A stretch of DNA of 64,000 nt from NCBI GenBank assembly GCA_030068075.1, contig CM057826.1, forward strand, positions 95,965,804 through 96,029,803, in the 5' to 3' direction. A program made the translations under genes and the position numbers. The stretch comes from Paguma larvata. Its lineage: Eukaryota > Chordata > Mammalia > Carnivora > Viverridae. This document shows positions 44,383 through 53,350 of the stretch, piece by piece; the stretch's first letter is position 1, and every line of letters begins with the position of its first letter. Under the pieces are notes generated by a model. That model saw nothing but the letters and a program-made list of their open reading frames with translations, was not told the origin of the DNA and ran no database searches.

Positions 44383-44562
44383 GTGCTACTCGAAAGATGG
44401 TCCATAAAACAGCAATAGCAGTAAGTCCATGTTAGAAATGTAAATTTAGGGGCCTGATCCCTAACCTATTGAATCAGAATCAGCGGGGTTAGAGTCTAGG
44501 ATTGGTGTTTGAACAAGCTTGCCAGATGATTGTGATATTAGCTAGTTCAAGTACAACTGCTT
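44383..44562. mobile_element. MER5A-like hAT relic inside L2
   Basis: TGTTAGAAATGTAAATTTAG, GGCCTGATCCCTAACCTATT, GAATCAGAATCAGCGGGGTT, TGTTTGAACAAGCTTGCCAG and ATGATTGTGATATTAGC follow the MER5A order. Confidence 0.75.
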
Positions 44563-44649
44563 TAGAGTCCTTGCCCTAGTGCCAATATTATGTGTTTGAA
44601 CACGTCTCCACCTAGATGATGCACTTCCTAAGACAGAGTGTGTCATATT

Positions 44650-44824
44650 TTTCATTTTTGAGAGAGAGTGTGAGTAGGGGAGGAATGGGGGACGGGGGAT
44701 AGACCTGAGGCAAGCTCTGCACTGACAGCAGTGAGCCCAATGCAGGGCTTGAACTTACAAACCATGAGATCATGACCTGAGCCAAAGTCGGACACTCAAT
44801 CAACTGAGCGACCCAGGAGCCCCC
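44650..44824 (-). repeat. CAN SINE inside L2
   Basis: The complement of a CAN SINE with a short tail: TTTTGAGAGAGAGTGTGAGT, GAGATCATGACCTGAGCCAA, CAACTGAGCGACCCAGGAGC. Duplications with about two differences are AGAGTGTGTCATATT (44635-44649) and AGAACTTGTCATATT (44825-44839). Confidence 0.94.
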
Positions 44825-45149
44825 AGAACTTGTCATATTGCTTGGCCACCTCGTTATCACAGGTGTTTAATGAAAGCTTGCTGAGTAGCCCTTGGTTATA
44901 TCTTGGCATGGCCTGGAGTACAGCTTAAGTAGAGTGATTCTGTGAAGAATTTGCTGTACATCAGGAACAGCCTCAACCCTCCACCTACAGCTTCTGTATT
45001 TTATTTCTCTGTTTTCTGGATTTGATATTGGTGATGGAAAAAGAGAGAAATGTTGTATTTAATATAGATATTCAGATAGATTTTCTTGCCCAGCCGTCGA
45101 CTTCACCTTGGCTTCCTTGCGTGTTGAGAAAGATAGTGAGTGCTATGAG

Positions 45150-45318
45150 ACATGTGTCACCTACCGGGCACTATGCTGTTCTGTTTCATTCTCACACAAC
45201 CTAGGTGGTACATGCTACAATTATCTCCATTTGAATGATGAGGAAAAAGAGGCTCAGGGGGCCGTGATCACACAGGTAGAAGTAGCTCAGTTAGGAGGTT
45301 TGAGGCTAAAGGTCCCAC
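45150..45318 (-). repeat. MIR SINE relic
   Basis: GGCACTATGCTGTTCTGTTT, TATCTCCATTTGAATGATGA, GGAAAAAGAGGCTCAGGGGG and ATCACACAGGTAGAAGTAGC follow the MIR complement. Confidence 0.7.
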
Positions 45319-45531
45319 TCTGAGCCACCACAATAAATATCCTCTATGCTTCCTGCCTCCTAAGTAGGTCTGGGCTTTTCACAGAAGCCACAAGATTCTC
45401 TGCTGGGTCTCATGAGATCATTTAATGTCCCAACCCAGTTGTGAAACCAGGTTTTTCTGTGTCTTTGTGTGCCCTGGCTCTGCTTCTCTTTTCGATACTG
45501 AAAACTCCAAGGTTACAATAGCTTTTTTCTT

Positions 45532-45780
45532 GCCAGTTTTTAGTAGACTCAAGGTCAAGGCAATTATCACCTGGGCAGAGACTCCTTCCCATCTTCACAC
45601 AGTAGTAAGAGGAGATGCTTCTGAAACCCATTAAAACCTGCCTGGGAGCGCTCTGAGTCACAAGCCTTGTGAGTCATGGAGCCCTGAGTTAGAGTAGGCA
45701 ACAGGCTGTTGGTTTTTATGGCAACGTACTCAGTACTCTCAGGGTATTGTTAATTAGCATTTTAAGACCCAGAAATCTCC
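45532..45780. other. Module A: unique sequence with a partner at 50.5 kb
   Basis: CAATTATCACCTGGGCAGAG (45561-45580), TGAAACCCATT (45622-45632) and CTGAGTCA (45653-45660) recur at nearly the same spacing 5 kb downstream. The 3' part has GTTAATTAGCATTTTAAGAC and GAAATCTCC, matching ATAATTAGTCTCTAAAG and AAAATCC of module B. I do not recognise it as a repeat. It could be a duplicated enhancer or an ancient, possibly exapted, repeat. Confidence 0.55.
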
Positions 45781-46254
45781 AGTTTGGGCATGATGGTGGG
45801 TTATTCACAGTTGTCACCCAGATAGTGGGAGAATGATTTTGGACAAAGCCTGTGGCCTGGAAAGCTCTGCCTGCTGGAGCATATGCCTAAAACACCAAAG
45901 GCACACTTCTGTCTAGAGCTCTGGGTTTGGTTTTATAGCCTTGGACTTGAGAGCTGAACAAAAAGAAAGGTCAGAGTCACAGTCCTCCCAAGGGCTTTTC
46001 TTGAGCACACATTTACCAGAGGAACAGGGAATCCACATGTGTTTAGCACCTGGAACAGAGCAAGCTGGCTTGGATCCTGCACGGACTCCCAGATAACGTT
46101 TTATTATGGGGTAAAGGGGCAGGAGGAATTACATTCCTTTGGCACAGACTCCCATTCAGTATCCAGAAAGAAAAACTCCACTGTTTTGGCAAGCCAGATC
46201 GTGAGCACTTTTACCACAGTGTTTAGGGAGAAAGTTAAAAAAACAACAACAATC
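45781..46254. other. Unique sequence
   Basis: No repeat or gene is recognised. The 95-codon ORF at 46039-46326 runs into an L2 relic and has no domain. Confidence 0.45.
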
Positions 46255-46425
46255 ATCTCCACTTTTCATTCATTCACTCAACAACCATCCATTCGGCACC
46301 TACTGAGCATCGGGTGTTGTAAATAAGCTGGGCTGAGTTACAAAGAAGACATCATAATCCCTTCCCTGAAAGAATTCCCTACCTATCCAGGTACCTGGAT
46401 TATTATCTAGTGACTCCCTCGTCTC
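46255..46425 (-). repeat. L2 3' end, reversed
   Basis: TTTTCATTCATTCACTCAAC, GGCACCTACTGAGCATCGGG, CAAAGAAGACATCATAATCC and CTTCCCTGAAAGAATTCCCT follow the complement of the L2 3' terminus. Confidence 0.7.
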
Positions 46426-47709
46426 TTGGGGTCATCCCCTGCAGACAACCCTATGACTCACAATCCCCAGAAGACGTAGGAAGGAAAAATCTCTGCAACC
46501 TCAGGTCCAGGAGGCTCTGCTCCACCTCCACATATGGAGGCACAGACCATGTATAACTAACCCCCTCCAGCTCCTCCCTCATAACCTCTTCTGTGTCCTC
46601 TCCAGGCAGCCGGTGCCTTAGTCACTGACTCAGCTCCTCCTGAAGCCTCCCTCAGCCTCAGCCAAGAGAATTGTTCTTCCCCAACTCTGCTCTGACTCCA
46701 TTAGAACCTCCTCACTCTTTCTAGAATACTGAGGAGAAAAAATATCTCCTTGGTAAATATGGTTGCCCACCCCAGATTTCAGTCTTAACCACAAGCTCGA
46801 GAGCCTGGAAAGTTCAAAAGTGAATGGGTTTACCTACATCCTTATTCTGAAACAGTTCCCTACAGTACTTCTTAGAACCAGAGAAACAAAAGAATCCCAC
46901 TACCATACCCTCTCACTGTCATCTCCCAGCTATGGAGAGACTAGGCTGAGAGAAGCAAGAAGGAATGGTGATGGGCAGCCAGATTAAAGGGAAATGGTGG
47001 CTTCATGCAAAAGAAAGCTCTTGGCAAAGCCTCTGAGAGTATGCTCTTCTCTTGGCTTCTGGTGACTCTTTGTGCAAGGAGGCAGAGCAGTAAGATGAAT
47101 GCCAGAGAGAAGGGGACCTGTGAGCAGGGACGGAAGGAAATAGAAGGAAACAGGAAGGCGAGTGTACCCCTACTGACCTCCTCCAGCATCACAGATACTG
47201 TGCTGGCCCTTACTATGGAGGCCTAGTGTGAGCCACCTCTAACCCAGCTCTCTGTGGACACACAAACTGCAGTGCTGTTTCTTCAGGCTATGGAAGAGAC
47301 CAGCAGACCCCAAATGTTATGGTCCTTGGGGTAATTATCCATACATGGGGGCAGAGAGCTAAACTGTAAGCTATGTCTGGGTAGGCAAGCTTGGATCTTC
47401 ATGTTAGGAAAGAGAATCCCTTAGAAATATCTGAGGTGATGCGAGAGGTGGTAAGAAAAGAAGTGGGTGCCAAAAGCTGTGGGGCCTAAGGGGAAGTAAG
47501 ATCTCAACAGCAATAAGAATAATTAATTGCCTCTCAAAAGTGAAGGACAGGGATAGGCAGGTGGGACATCAGAATCCCTGCATGCTTCTGCTTCTCTTTG
47601 CTAGAAAACAGCAGCTGGACACACAGAGTCACTTTTGTTACCTGTCCTTACTTTCAAGCTAGTTGTAAGCTGCCCAGAGTTTGGTAAGTTTTGCACTTCA
47701 AATAAGTAC
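46426..47709. other. Unique sequence
   Basis: About 1.3 kb has no recognised repeat or gene. ORFs of 73-83 codons on both strands at 46763-47226 have no domain. Confidence 0.45.
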
Positions 47710-47723
47710 AGCAGAACTATTTT

Positions 47724-47937
47724 TTTTTTTTTAATTTTGTTCACGTTTATTTATTTTTGAGAGACATAGAGACAGAGTATGAGCAGGGGAACGGCAGAGA
47801 GAGAGGGAGATACAGAATCTGAAGCAGGCACTGAGCCATCAGCACAGAGCCCGATGCGGGGCTCGAACTCACAGACCGTGAGATCATGACCTGAGCCGAA
47901 GTTGGCCGCTTAACCAACTGAGCCACCCAGGCGCCCC
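47724..47937 (-). repeat. CAN SINE, young
   Basis: The complement of a near-consensus SINE: TGAAGCAGGCACTGAGCCAT, GCCCGATGCGGGGCTCGAAC, GAGATCATGACCTGAGCCGA and GAGCCACCCAGGCGCCCC, with several CpGs kept. It is flanked by perfect 14-bp duplications AGCAGAACTATTTT (47710-47723 and 47938-47951). Confidence 0.97.
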
Positions 47938-47951
47938 AGCAGAACTATTTT

Positions 47952-48750
47952 AAACAACATCAACTTATGATGGATATAAATGACATCCCATTATTTTCTC
48001 CCCTCACCATAAAATCCAATTCATTGTTCTGGTTTTTCTGTTTAATCTTCCCTCCCTAGTTCCACCTCCACTTTTATCCCCCCAACTCTGAGCTGGGGTC
48101 AAGGGGACAATCTTTATGCATCACATCACTGGTAGGGGGGACCACTGCCACCGGCTTCCAGTTGGTGGGTCAGTAGGAGACACAAGCAGGGAACTGGAGG
48201 CAGAAGGAGAGAGATCAAAACATTTCTTCCTGGGTTCCTCTCTTGATCAACACCATCATTCTGACAGTGTCTACATCCTTCTAGAACTAGAGCTCCTACT
48301 GAGGAGCTTATCTTCTGGGCTCCAGTCCTCAACACAGTTGAGAACTATGGTTTCTTGCTTTTACTTTCTAAGACCTAGAGGATAATGGGTCTCTGGGTGC
48401 CTCAATTTCCCTTATTGGTTCCCTTCATTCTACACACACTTCTATACATAGTCCTTACCTTAAATTATCTTCAAAATTTCAGCTGAGTCTGCCTCCTGGT
48501 TCTTTCCCGGATCCTGTCTGATACCCCATGTTCTGTGTAGATGTCCTTTTCCAACAACAATGCCATCCAAAGGTTAATCTAGCTTTTTATTAGGTTATTT
48601 GTTAAGAGTTTTGAGAGCTTACATTTGTGGACAAGGAGAATCTGACTATATCATAAGTGTGGTATTTTTATTGGCTATGAAGAAAAGAGACTAGAAAATA
48701 TGACATGGGGGGAGTCAAAGGTCTTTTATGTAAAAATAATAATAACTTCT
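47952..48750. other. Unique sequence
   Basis: No repeat or gene is recognised. ORFs of 89 codons (48116-48385, +) and 69 codons (48126-48335, -) overlap and have no domain. Confidence 0.45.
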
Positions 48751-48966
48751 GGGGCACCTGGTTGGCTCAGTCTGTTAAGCATACGACTCTGGCTCAGGGC
48801 ATGATCTCATGGTTTGTGAGTTTGAGCCCCCACATCCAGCTCACTGCTGTCAATGTGGAGCCCACTTTGGAGATTTTGTCCCCCCTCTCCTCCCATTCCT
48901 CTCCTGCTCATGCTCTCTCTTTCAAAAATGAATAAACATTTTAAAAATAAATAAAAACAATTAAAA
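48751..48966 (+). repeat. CAN SINE (older subfamily)
   Basis: GGGGCACCTGGTTGGCTCAG, TCTGGCTCAGGGCATGATCT, TTTGAGCCCCCACATCCAGC and the body TGTCAATGTGGAGCCCACTT. Flanks AATAATAATAACTTC and AAGAATAATAACTTA. Confidence 0.94.
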
Positions 48967-49003
48967 GAATAATAACTTACAATTAATCTTTTTTTTTTCT
49001 TTC

Positions 49004-49238
49004 CTGGGCATCTGGGTGGCTGAGTTAGTTAAGCATCCAACTCTTGATTTTGGCTCAGGTCAGGATCTCATCGTTCATAACTTTGAGCCCCATGTCTGAC
49101 CCTGCACTGACAATGGGGAGCTGGCTTAGGATTCTCTCTCTCTTTTGCTCTCTCTGCCCCTCCCCTGCTCATGTGCACATTCACTCTCTCCTTCTCTGTC
49201 TCTCAAAACGAATAAATAAACTTAAAAAAATTTTTTTT
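49004..49238 (+). repeat. CAN SINE (older subfamily)
   Basis: CTGGGCATCTGGGTGGCTGA, TTTTGGCTCAGGTCAGGATC and the body ACTGACAATGGGGAGCTGGC, then TTAGGATTCTCTCTCTCTTT. The tail is AATAAATAAACTTAAAAAAA. It follows the preceding SINE by about 40 bp in the same orientation. Confidence 0.94.
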
Positions 49239-49249
49239 TCCACAAGGGC

Positions 49250-49375
49250 TTCCTGTGTTAGGTTCTAGATACAAAGATGCCTAAAACTCAATCTCTGCCC
49301 TCAAGAGGAGCACAGTTTAGTGGGGGAGAAAGAATCTTGAAGAAATAATTATCATAGAGTATGCTAAGGTCTGTG
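49250..49375 (-). repeat. L2 3' end, reversed
   Basis: GTTCTAGATACAAAGATGCC, CAATCTCTGCCCTCAAGAGG, AGCACAGTTTAGTGGGGGAG and ATAGAGTATGCTAAGGTC match the complement of the L2 terminus. Confidence 0.7.
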
Positions 49376-49844
49376 TCAGAGACGTGCAGGTCTGAGACAA
49401 ATACAGAAGAAACTGCCTAACCAGAGAATAAGGAAGGGCCCGGAGGAAGGGATCTCAGATCTGAGCCATTCTGGTGAGTAGGAATTTATTAGAAGAGAGA
49501 AATATGGAAGGTAATTTTGAAATAAGGATATTCCAGGCAGAGTTACAGAGCTGATCGTGTTCTTACACACTAATCCTCACCTTAGGATTCAGAATCTACC
49601 CCAGCATTCTACCCTTGGAATTATACATGTTGGAATCATTTAGGGGAGCTTGTAAACATATTGATGTATGGGTACCCCAAAATTTACTTTGAAACACTAA
49701 AGTTAACCATTAAGGTCATTCCCCTGCACAGAGCCTTCTGGAGATCTTGTGATGGCAGGCACCCTGCAGTGTACTACAAGGTCACGTGTTTATAAAATTT
49801 GCAAAGAATATTGTTTTGTTCTTCTTGATGAGGGCCTGCAAACT
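49376..49844. other. Mostly unique sequence
   Basis: No gene is seen. ATCATTTAGGGGAGCTTGTA at 49637 may be a small MER5-like piece. Confidence 0.45.
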
Positions 49845-49998
49845 GCATGCTCTTCAGGATCACAAATCTGGATGCATCCATTTACCTAGGACCCGCTCAA
49901 CCCAACTCAATCAGAACCTCTGCGGGTACGACCTAGGCATCAGCGTGCTTTAGAAGCTGCCTAAGTGAGTTTAATATTTGGCCAGAGTTGAAAACATT
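49845..49998. mobile_element. MER5A-like hAT relic, weak
   Basis: CCAACTCAATCAGAACCTCT, GCGGGTACGACCTAGGCATC, AGCGTGCTTTAGAAGCTGCC and CAGAGTTGAAAACATTG resemble the second half of MER5A. Confidence 0.5.
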
Positions 49999-50004
49999 GT
50001 CCAT

Positions 50005-50165
50005 TCTGATAGCTGGAAGAGATCTCAGAGCTCCTGGTAAAATATCCTCACTTTACAGCTGAAGTAACCATAATCCAGAGAAGGGCTGAAGGTCCCACAG
50101 CTCATCACTGAAGAGTAGGATTCAAACATAATTCCCCTAGCTCCAAATTCAAGTTCTCCTGCTTA
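50005..50165 (-). repeat. MIR-like relic
   Basis: GAGATCTCAGAGCTCCTGGT, TCCTCACTTTACAGCTGAAG, AGAGAAGGGCTGAAGGTCCC and ACAGCTCATCACTGAAGAGT follow the MIR complement loosely. Confidence 0.5.
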
Positions 50166-50483
50166 GGCATCTGGCGATTTCTGGTAACAAGTACCAGATA
50201 CCCAAACATACATACTTGCCTGCCTTTCCTTCAAAATCCAGGTCTTTGAGCCCTGGACTGATTCTTATCTCATGTAGCTTGCTGATTCAAAGAGGCCCGG
50301 TGGTGCAAGCAGAGAGGGCAGGGGGAGCAGAATTGGGGGTGGGGAGGTGGCGCAGTGATGATGAGGTCCTTCTAAGGCTGGAATCCACACGGTTAATCCG
50401 TTAAAAGTCCCCCCAAGTCAGGGAGAAGAGGCACAAAATTGTAGCTGTTCTAGCCAGAACATTCTGTGAGAGGCTTTCCTGGA
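50166..50483. other. Unique sequence
   Basis: No repeat or gene is recognised. It has a G-rich part near 50310-50350. Confidence 0.5.
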
Positions 50484-50710
50484 GCCAGTTTTTTACCACA
50501 CTCATAGTCTATGCAATTATCACCTGGGCAGAGCCTCCCCTTTTCAGACAGCCCTGTATTGTGAGAAGCCCGTGAAACCCATTGAAATATGCCCAGAGGC
50601 CCCACTGAGTCATGCCAGACTTTTTCCTTAGGTCTGTAAGACCATTCATTTCACAACAGTGTACTTCCTAATGTATTCATAATTAGTCTCTAAAGTAGAC
50701 CTCAAAATCC
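50484..50710. other. Module B: partner of the element at 45.5 kb
   Basis: CAATTATCACCTGGGCAGAG (50514-50533), TGAAACCCATT (50573-50583) and CTGAGTCA (50605-50612) repeat the landmarks of module A with offsets of 59 and 91 bases against 61 and 92. The similarity starts at GCCAGTTTTTT and extends to CATAATTAGTCTCTAAAG and AAAATCC. No known repeat is recognised. Confidence 0.55.
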
Positions 50711-51008
50711 CTCTTTAAAAGTACTATTGTATTTTTAAAAAATTGCCAGGGGAATGGAAACCATGAGACAACTTTATGAAACAAGGATAACTCCATTTTG
50801 CTGGGAAGTATGGTAGCCCCCAGGCATTTTCAGACAGGGGACAACGGGAGAGATAGAACTACAGGTCTGTGTGGTAGAAGAGCTGGCGACTGAGGCTTTG
50901 ACCTTCATGAGGAGGCTTTGTTTAAAAAGCCTGTCTACTGATGTAGGAGGTAGAGAATTTCTGAGTGACTACAAAGGAGGCAAAGTCACATCGGGAGGAA
51001 TGAGGAAC
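50711..51008. other. Unique sequence
   Basis: No repeat or gene is recognised. Confidence 0.5.
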
Positions 51009-51023
51009 AGAAATGCACAACAT

Positions 51024-51243
51024 GGGGCGCCTGGGTGGCTAAGTTGGTTGAGCGGCCGACTTCGTCTCAGGTCATAATCTCGCAGTCTGTGAGTTCGAGT
51101 CCCATGTCAGGCTTATAGCTCAGAGCCTAGAGCTGCTTCGGATTCTGTGTCTACCTCTCTCTCTGCCCTTCCCCTGCTCATACTCTGTCTCTATGTCTCT
51201 CAAAAGTAAATAAACGTTAAAAAAAATTAAAAAAAAAAAAAAA
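51024..51243 (+). repeat. CAN SINE, young
   Basis: GGGGCGCCTGGGTGGCTAAG, GAGCGGCCGACTTCGTCTCA, GGTCATAATCTCGCAGTCTG, GTGAGTTCGAGTCCCATGTC, then CTCAGAGCCTAGAGCTGCTT. It is flanked by perfect duplications of about 15 bp, AGAAATGCACAACAT (51009-51023 and 51244-51258). It has a small internal deletion in the body (the GCTCTGTGCTGAC segment is missing). Confidence 0.97.
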
Positions 51244-51259
51244 AGAAATGCACAACATG

Positions 51260-51664
51260 CCAACACACACACACAATGGCGAGCACATCCCTTCACTTTT
51301 CAACATACAGAGGAAAACTGCAGGATGTGAGACAATGCCCCTTAGATGCTAATATACTCTTTAAAAGATATAATTGGGATTGGTACTACCATGCTAACGA
51401 GACATGGATGTCTAGTGATTATGCTCTTAAGTCCTGCTTCCTCCCATTTCCTTTCACAGATGTTGGTCCCTAATAAACATCTTGCAGACACCATCTCTGT
51501 GTCTGCTCCTGGAGAACCCAACCTGTGGCAATGCCATTCTCCCTTCCCAAGACTTTGTAGGTACAAACAAGTACATACTCAAAAGTCTGTGCATATATAC
51601 ATGACGTCTTCTTTCTCAGGCCATAGCCTCCTCACAATATCTCAGAATTCCTTGGAGAGGCAGC
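51260..51664. other. Mixed sequence; possible old LTR-like piece
   Basis: A short (CA)n lies at 51265-51276. TTGGTCCCTAATAAACATCT, then GTGTCTGCTCCTGGAGAACC and CAACCTGTGGCA, resembles the polyadenylation end of an old mammalian repeat, which I cannot name. The ORF starting at 51346 crosses it. Confidence 0.4.
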
Positions 51665-51830
51665 AGTGCCCAATGGTCAAGAGCATTAACTTGGGGGTTA
51701 AACTTGGCTTGAAATCACAGCCCTGTATCTTCATTCATGAGGCCAAATGTAATAATTTACATAAAGATCTCATCCAGTGTTTGGCCCACAGCAATCCTTC
51801 AGTAAAGGCAGCTATTATTTTTGCCATCCA
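51665..51830 (+). repeat. MIR SINE relic
   Basis: AATGGTCAAGAGCATTAACT, TTGGCTTGAAATCACAGCCC, ATGAGGCCAAATGTAATAAT and CAGTGTTTGGCCCACAGCAA follow MIR order, with the central part shortened. Confidence 0.65.
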
Positions 51831-51961
51831 AAGTTTCCAACGCTTGAATCCGAACCAAACACACTAAGGAACAGTTCTTTCTTCTCATACTGGGACAATC
51901 TCTACTTCTAGCTTCTCCTTCTCACTCTCTGCTATTCCTCAAGGGATAACTTTTCCTCTTG

Positions 51962-52012
51962 CAAAAAAAAACAAAAAAACCAAAACAAACAAACAAACAA
52001 CAAAAAACTCTT
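51962..52012. repeat. A-rich simple repeat
   Basis: An A-rich run with CAAA units, about 51 bases, possibly the remains of a poly-A tail. Confidence 0.9.
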
Positions 52013-52034
52013 ACTTCAAACTTTCATAATCATT

Positions 52035-52412
52035 CTTTGGAATTGTTGCAATAAGTTTCTTACCTCTTAAACTCAATTCTCCATCTCCAATTCATTCTTC
52101 ACTTTGCCCATAGTTATGTTTCTAAAATGCAGATAAGTGCTCTACTTGAAATCCTTGAATAACTTTCATTTTCTGCACAGAAAAAAAAATACATAAACTA
52201 TATAAGCCATTGATTATGGCGCCTGCCTCCTCTCTGACTACACTACTGTCCTAACTCTCATCAATAATAAAAACAACTTGTAGTTTCTAAAACATGCTGT
52301 GTGGTATGCTGTTTTATGATTCCTTGTCTTTGAATACTAATTCCTGAGACTTCGCTTTCCACAGTGCGTTCCCAGATATTCTGTGAAAGATCCTATTTAT
52401 TCTTCGAACTCT
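52035..52412 (+). repeat. L2 LINE relic
   Basis: AATTGTTGCAATAAGTTTCT, AATTCATTCTTCACTTTGCC, TTATGTTTCTAAAATGCAGA, TAAGTGCTCTACTTGAAATC and CCTTGAATAACTTTCATTTT follow the L2 ORF end. The MLT1 LTR at 52414 ends it. Confidence 0.55.
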
Positions 52413-52413
52413 T

Positions 52414-52794
52414 TACCATGGACTGAAGGTCTGTGCCCCTCCAAAATTTCTTGGTTGAGGTCCTAATCCCCAAAGTGATGGTATTTGGAGGTGGGACCTA
52501 TGGGAAGTAATTAGATTTACGTGAGGTCTTAAGAGTTGAGGCCCCATGATGGGATTAGTGCCCTCATAAGAAAGACAAGAGAGAGCTGTTGGTCTCTCTC
52601 TCAGCCCTGTGAGGATGCAGCAAGAAGGCAGCCACCCACAAACCAGGAAGAGGGCCCTCCCCAGACACCAAATCTGCTGGCACCCTAACCTTGGACTGAG
52701 CTTCCTGGAGCTCCAGAACTGAAAGAAAACAATGCCTGTTGTTTAATCCACCTATCTATGATATTTTGTTATAGCAGCTTGAACTAACTAAGCA
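52414..52794 (+). mobile_element. MLT1A-like MaLR solo LTR
   Basis: CATGGACTGAAGGTCTGTGC, AAGTGATGGTATTTGGAGGT, CCCATGATGGGATTAGTGCC, CTCATAAGAAAGACAAGAGA, CAAGAAGGCAGCCACCCACA, AAACCAGGAAGAGGGCCCTC and CCAGAACTGAAAGAAAACAA give a near-complete MLT1A order. No internal sequence follows. Confidence 0.88.
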
Positions 52795-52824
52795 ACATCT
52801 TGTCAGTGCTCTTTATCCTTCACA

Positions 52825-53000
52825 TAGTCATTCATTATAGCTCAATTGAACACCAAGGATGGGGCAGAGCTTGTGCTACATCCTGAGGAGACAAAAACCA
52901 CCTCTGCTCTAAAGATATATTTAACTTAAATGAAGAAACAGGCAAATAAGCTGACAATTTCAGGTGTCAGGTGTTTGAGGTGTTGTCAGGGTACAGATAA
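52825..53000 (-). repeat. L2 3' end, reversed
   Basis: TCATTCATTATAGCTCAATT, GAACACCAAGGATGGGGCAG, CTGAGGAGACAAAAACCACC and TCTGCTCTAAAGATATATTT follow the complement of the L2 terminus. Confidence 0.6.
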
Positions 53001-53049
53001 GGGACATATAAACCAGATAAAGGATTAGAGAAGCCTCTCCATAGGTGTA

Positions 53050-53350
53050 ACGCTTGAATTCAGTCTGTCTTACTTCAGGTTGTTCCTAGCCTCACACCAT
53101 AGAGATAATCAGTCTCTTCACTATAAAACTGTGGAACTTTGTGTATCTTATTGTTACTTCCTGTCTAGTTGTACTGTAGTTTAATTGTGCATCTGTCTTC
53201 TCCTTAGAATGAACAGATAAGGATATGGAACATTGTCTTAGTCATCTCAGCATTCCTACACACTTCTGGAATGTCTAACATATAGTAGATACTCAATTAC
53301 TACTCAATAAACAAATGGATGGATGAATGGATGGATGGATATAAGGATAG
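53050..53350 (+). repeat. L2 LINE 3' end with a (ATGG)n tail
   Basis: TTGTGCATCTGTCTTCTCCT, TAGAATGAACAGATAAGGAT and GTCTAACATATAGTAGATAC, then ACTCAATAAACAAATGGATG. The terminal L2 short repeat has expanded into ATGG units at about 53314-53341. Confidence 0.65.

Larger units (their letters stand above)
43095..44890 (+). repeat. Long L2 LINE relic, interrupted
   Basis: C/T-rich sequence follows the L2 reverse-transcriptase end and 3' region in order: TCTTCTTTGCTGGCTCTTCT, CTACCTTGATGAAGTCATCT, CCCAAACTCAACAGGTACAA, AACCAAAGTCCTTCTCTTCC, GGCTATCTTTGACTTGTTCC, ATAGAATAAGTTCAACTTCC. It resumes after a hAT insert with CACGTCTCCACCTAGATGAT and, after a SINE, with TTGCTTGGCCACCTCG and CACAGGTGTTTAATGAAAGC. 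Reading frames are broken throughout, so no protein is encoded. Confidence 0.7.

Noticed and set aside
51346..51867. Longest ORF in the window, 173 codons, + strand
   Set aside because: Its second half lies in a MIR relic and its first half crosses an apparent old repeat end with a polyadenylation-like AATAAA. It has no domain or gene-like composition, and a run of this length is expected by chance in 64 kb.
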